Source of the DNA: an uncultured Gammaproteobacteria bacterium
GTDB lineage: Bacteria > Pseudomonadota > Gammaproteobacteria > SZUA-229
Direction of reading: 5' to 3'
Assembly (NCBI GenBank): GCA_913065105.1
Contig: CAJXZZ010000023.1
Location: forward strand, 1-37,379
Length of the DNA stretch: 37,379 nt
The notes below the pieces were generated by a model, which was not told the DNA's origin, did not search any database, and was given only the letters and a program-made list of their open reading frames with translations. The position numbers were made by a program, and so were the translations under genes. Below are positions 36,588 through 37,379 of this stretch, piece by piece (position 1 is the stretch's first letter; the number at the start of each line of letters is the position of its first letter).

Positions 36588-36971
36588 GTGAAGCCATGTA
36601 ATTCATGCGGAAAATGTTGCATCAAATACGGCAACGGTGGTTTATCCGTTTCAGCCAGGCAACTAGATTACTGGGAGAACTACAGGCCTGAAATTTATCG
36701 TTATGTTAAGGATGGCAATATCTGGATGCAGCCTGATACCGGCAAACCAATAGAACGGTGTCCGTGGTTAAGAAAAGTACCAGACCAAAATAAGTATACC
36801 TGTGATATTTATTTTGACCGCCCGGACGATTGTAAATTTTATCCTTCAACCCTCGATGAAATGGTGATGGATGAGTGCGAGATGATAGAAAAAAAGGATC
36901 TGGCTAATCCGAAGCAGGCACAAAAGGAGTTGGATTTTATTATGGAAGATAGTCGGGTGGGTTTTGAGTAG
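36588..36971 (+). CDS. YkgJ-type cysteine-cluster protein (putative zinc/iron binder)
   Basis: The 127-aa product has the cluster CNSCGKCCIKYG at the N-terminus (CxxCxxCC) and further cysteines in RCPWLRKVP, YTCDIYFDRPDDCKFYP and MDECEMI, the pattern of the YkgJ/UPF0153 family thought to chelate zinc or iron. The start is a GTG one base after the yadH stop, which fits co-transcription. No better ATG is present in frame before the cluster. Its biochemical role is unknown. Confidence 0.8.
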   Translation: MKPCNSCGKCCIKYGNGGLSVSARQLDYWENYRPEIYRYVKDGNIWMQPDTGKPIERCPWLRKVPDQNKYTCDIYFDRPDDCKFYPSTLDEMVMDECEMIEKKDLANPKQAQKELDFIMEDSRVGFE

Positions 36972-37379
36972 TGTGGGTAGTGTGGGTAGTCGCACCCACG
37001 GGCGAGTCACTCTTTTGCCAACAGCCGCAAAAGAGTAACCAGACTAAATTCGTTGGGAACGAATTTGAACAGCTGTTTTATAGCTGGCCCGCAGGGCAAA
37101 ACACAGGAAGTGTTTTGTAACAATGCCGCCCTAAACAGCCTGCCCAAAAAACGGGCAAGCCTCAACTTCCAACTTTGCCTACGCGTCGGTCGGATCAGCC
37201 GTCCGGGCTGACCAACCTCAATTCGCCGTCCTTGGCGAATTGCCGCTAACAAAGTCGAAAGCTGAGGCAGGTTGTACGAGGGGAGTCAAGTCAAAAACGA
37301 AGCCAAAAACAAAAGAAAGAAAAAACCAAAGGAAAACACACAAATCTCACAAAATGGTTTATCGCTGTCCACCAGCGCG
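36972..37379. mobile_element. Hairpin-array dispersed repeat element, copy 2 (running off the window)
   Basis: This gene-free stretch begins with two tandem GTGTGGGTA units (36971-36988) and then repeats the left end of copy 1: CGCACC...GGGCGAG at 36991-37005 and a hairpin with loop CAACAGCC (37006-37039). A row of hairpins follows: AAATTCGTT/AACGAATTT at 37046-37066, AAAACAC/GTGTTTT near 37098-37116, TGCCC/GGGCA near 37141-37157, CAGCC/GGCTG at 37196-37210, and AATTCGCC/GGCGAATT at 37219-37241. The frame through it resembles other repeat-derived false ORFs. The distal end is not in the window. Confidence 0.6.

Noticed and set aside
37007-37252. Open frame of 81 aa on the minus strand in the second element copy
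   Set aside because: It translates the hairpin arms themselves and has no protein-like pattern or ribosome site.

Overview
The window looks like a chromosomal stretch from a gammaproteobacterium of moderate GC content. RpoD, GapA, PykA, GltB/GltD, YadG/YadH and MutM all resemble gammaproteobacterial versions by eye. The fructose-bisphosphate aldolase is the class II 'Calvin-cycle' subtype, which hints at an autotrophic or formerly autotrophic lineage, but no RuBisCO or phosphoribulokinase is visible. No database search was possible, so family names rest on recognised motifs and lengths.

Layout. 1-395: no gene, but a densely self-complementary stretch that may be an unassigned structured RNA. 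396-640: a CAT-anticodon tRNA (minus), a possible tRNA remnant and the rpoD terminator. 680-2533: rpoD (minus), without dnaG or rpsU beside it. 2890-4304: a CxxC thioredoxin-fold protein and an orphan PhnD-like binding protein, convergent. 4837-12412: a central carbon cluster, all plus strand: tkt, gap, a palindromic repeat block with a terminator, pgk, pyk, fba and an FKBP isomerase. 12,513-13,098: a gene-free hairpin-rich element with inverted ends. 13,173-14,767: purC-bioD (minus). 14,848-22,023: a glutamine amidotransferase and the glutamate synthase genes gltB-gltD. 22,100-25,159: PilZ protein, MscS channel, DUF481 barrel and another small barrel protein. 25,199-31,829 (minus): a GldA-type ABC ATPase, permease, GldG-like protein, DUF4340 protein, DUF6524 protein, mutM and purT. 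32,008-34,755 (plus): an unknown 109-aa protein, a secreted trypsin-like protease and an FHA-domain membrane protein, the last two overlapping. 34,842-36,971: yadG-yadH ABC exporter and a YkgJ-type cysteine-cluster protein. 36,980-37,379: a second copy of the hairpin-rich element, running off the window.

How the genes work together. The tkt-to-fba block gives the shared reactions of lower glycolysis, gluconeogenesis and the Calvin/pentose phosphate cycles; internal terminators and repeats split it into at least two or three transcription units. gltB/gltD assimilate ammonium. The gld-like set forms one membrane system in which ATPase and permease share a TGATG junction. The protease-FHA pair is probably one envelope module whose role I cannot name.

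Most unusual items: the dispersed hairpin-array element (two copies whose leading hairpin changes stem but keeps its loop), the structured stretch beside the tRNA, four 10-bp direct repeats upstream of pgk, a 17-bp perfect dyad upstream of tkt, and the protease/FHA membrane pair.
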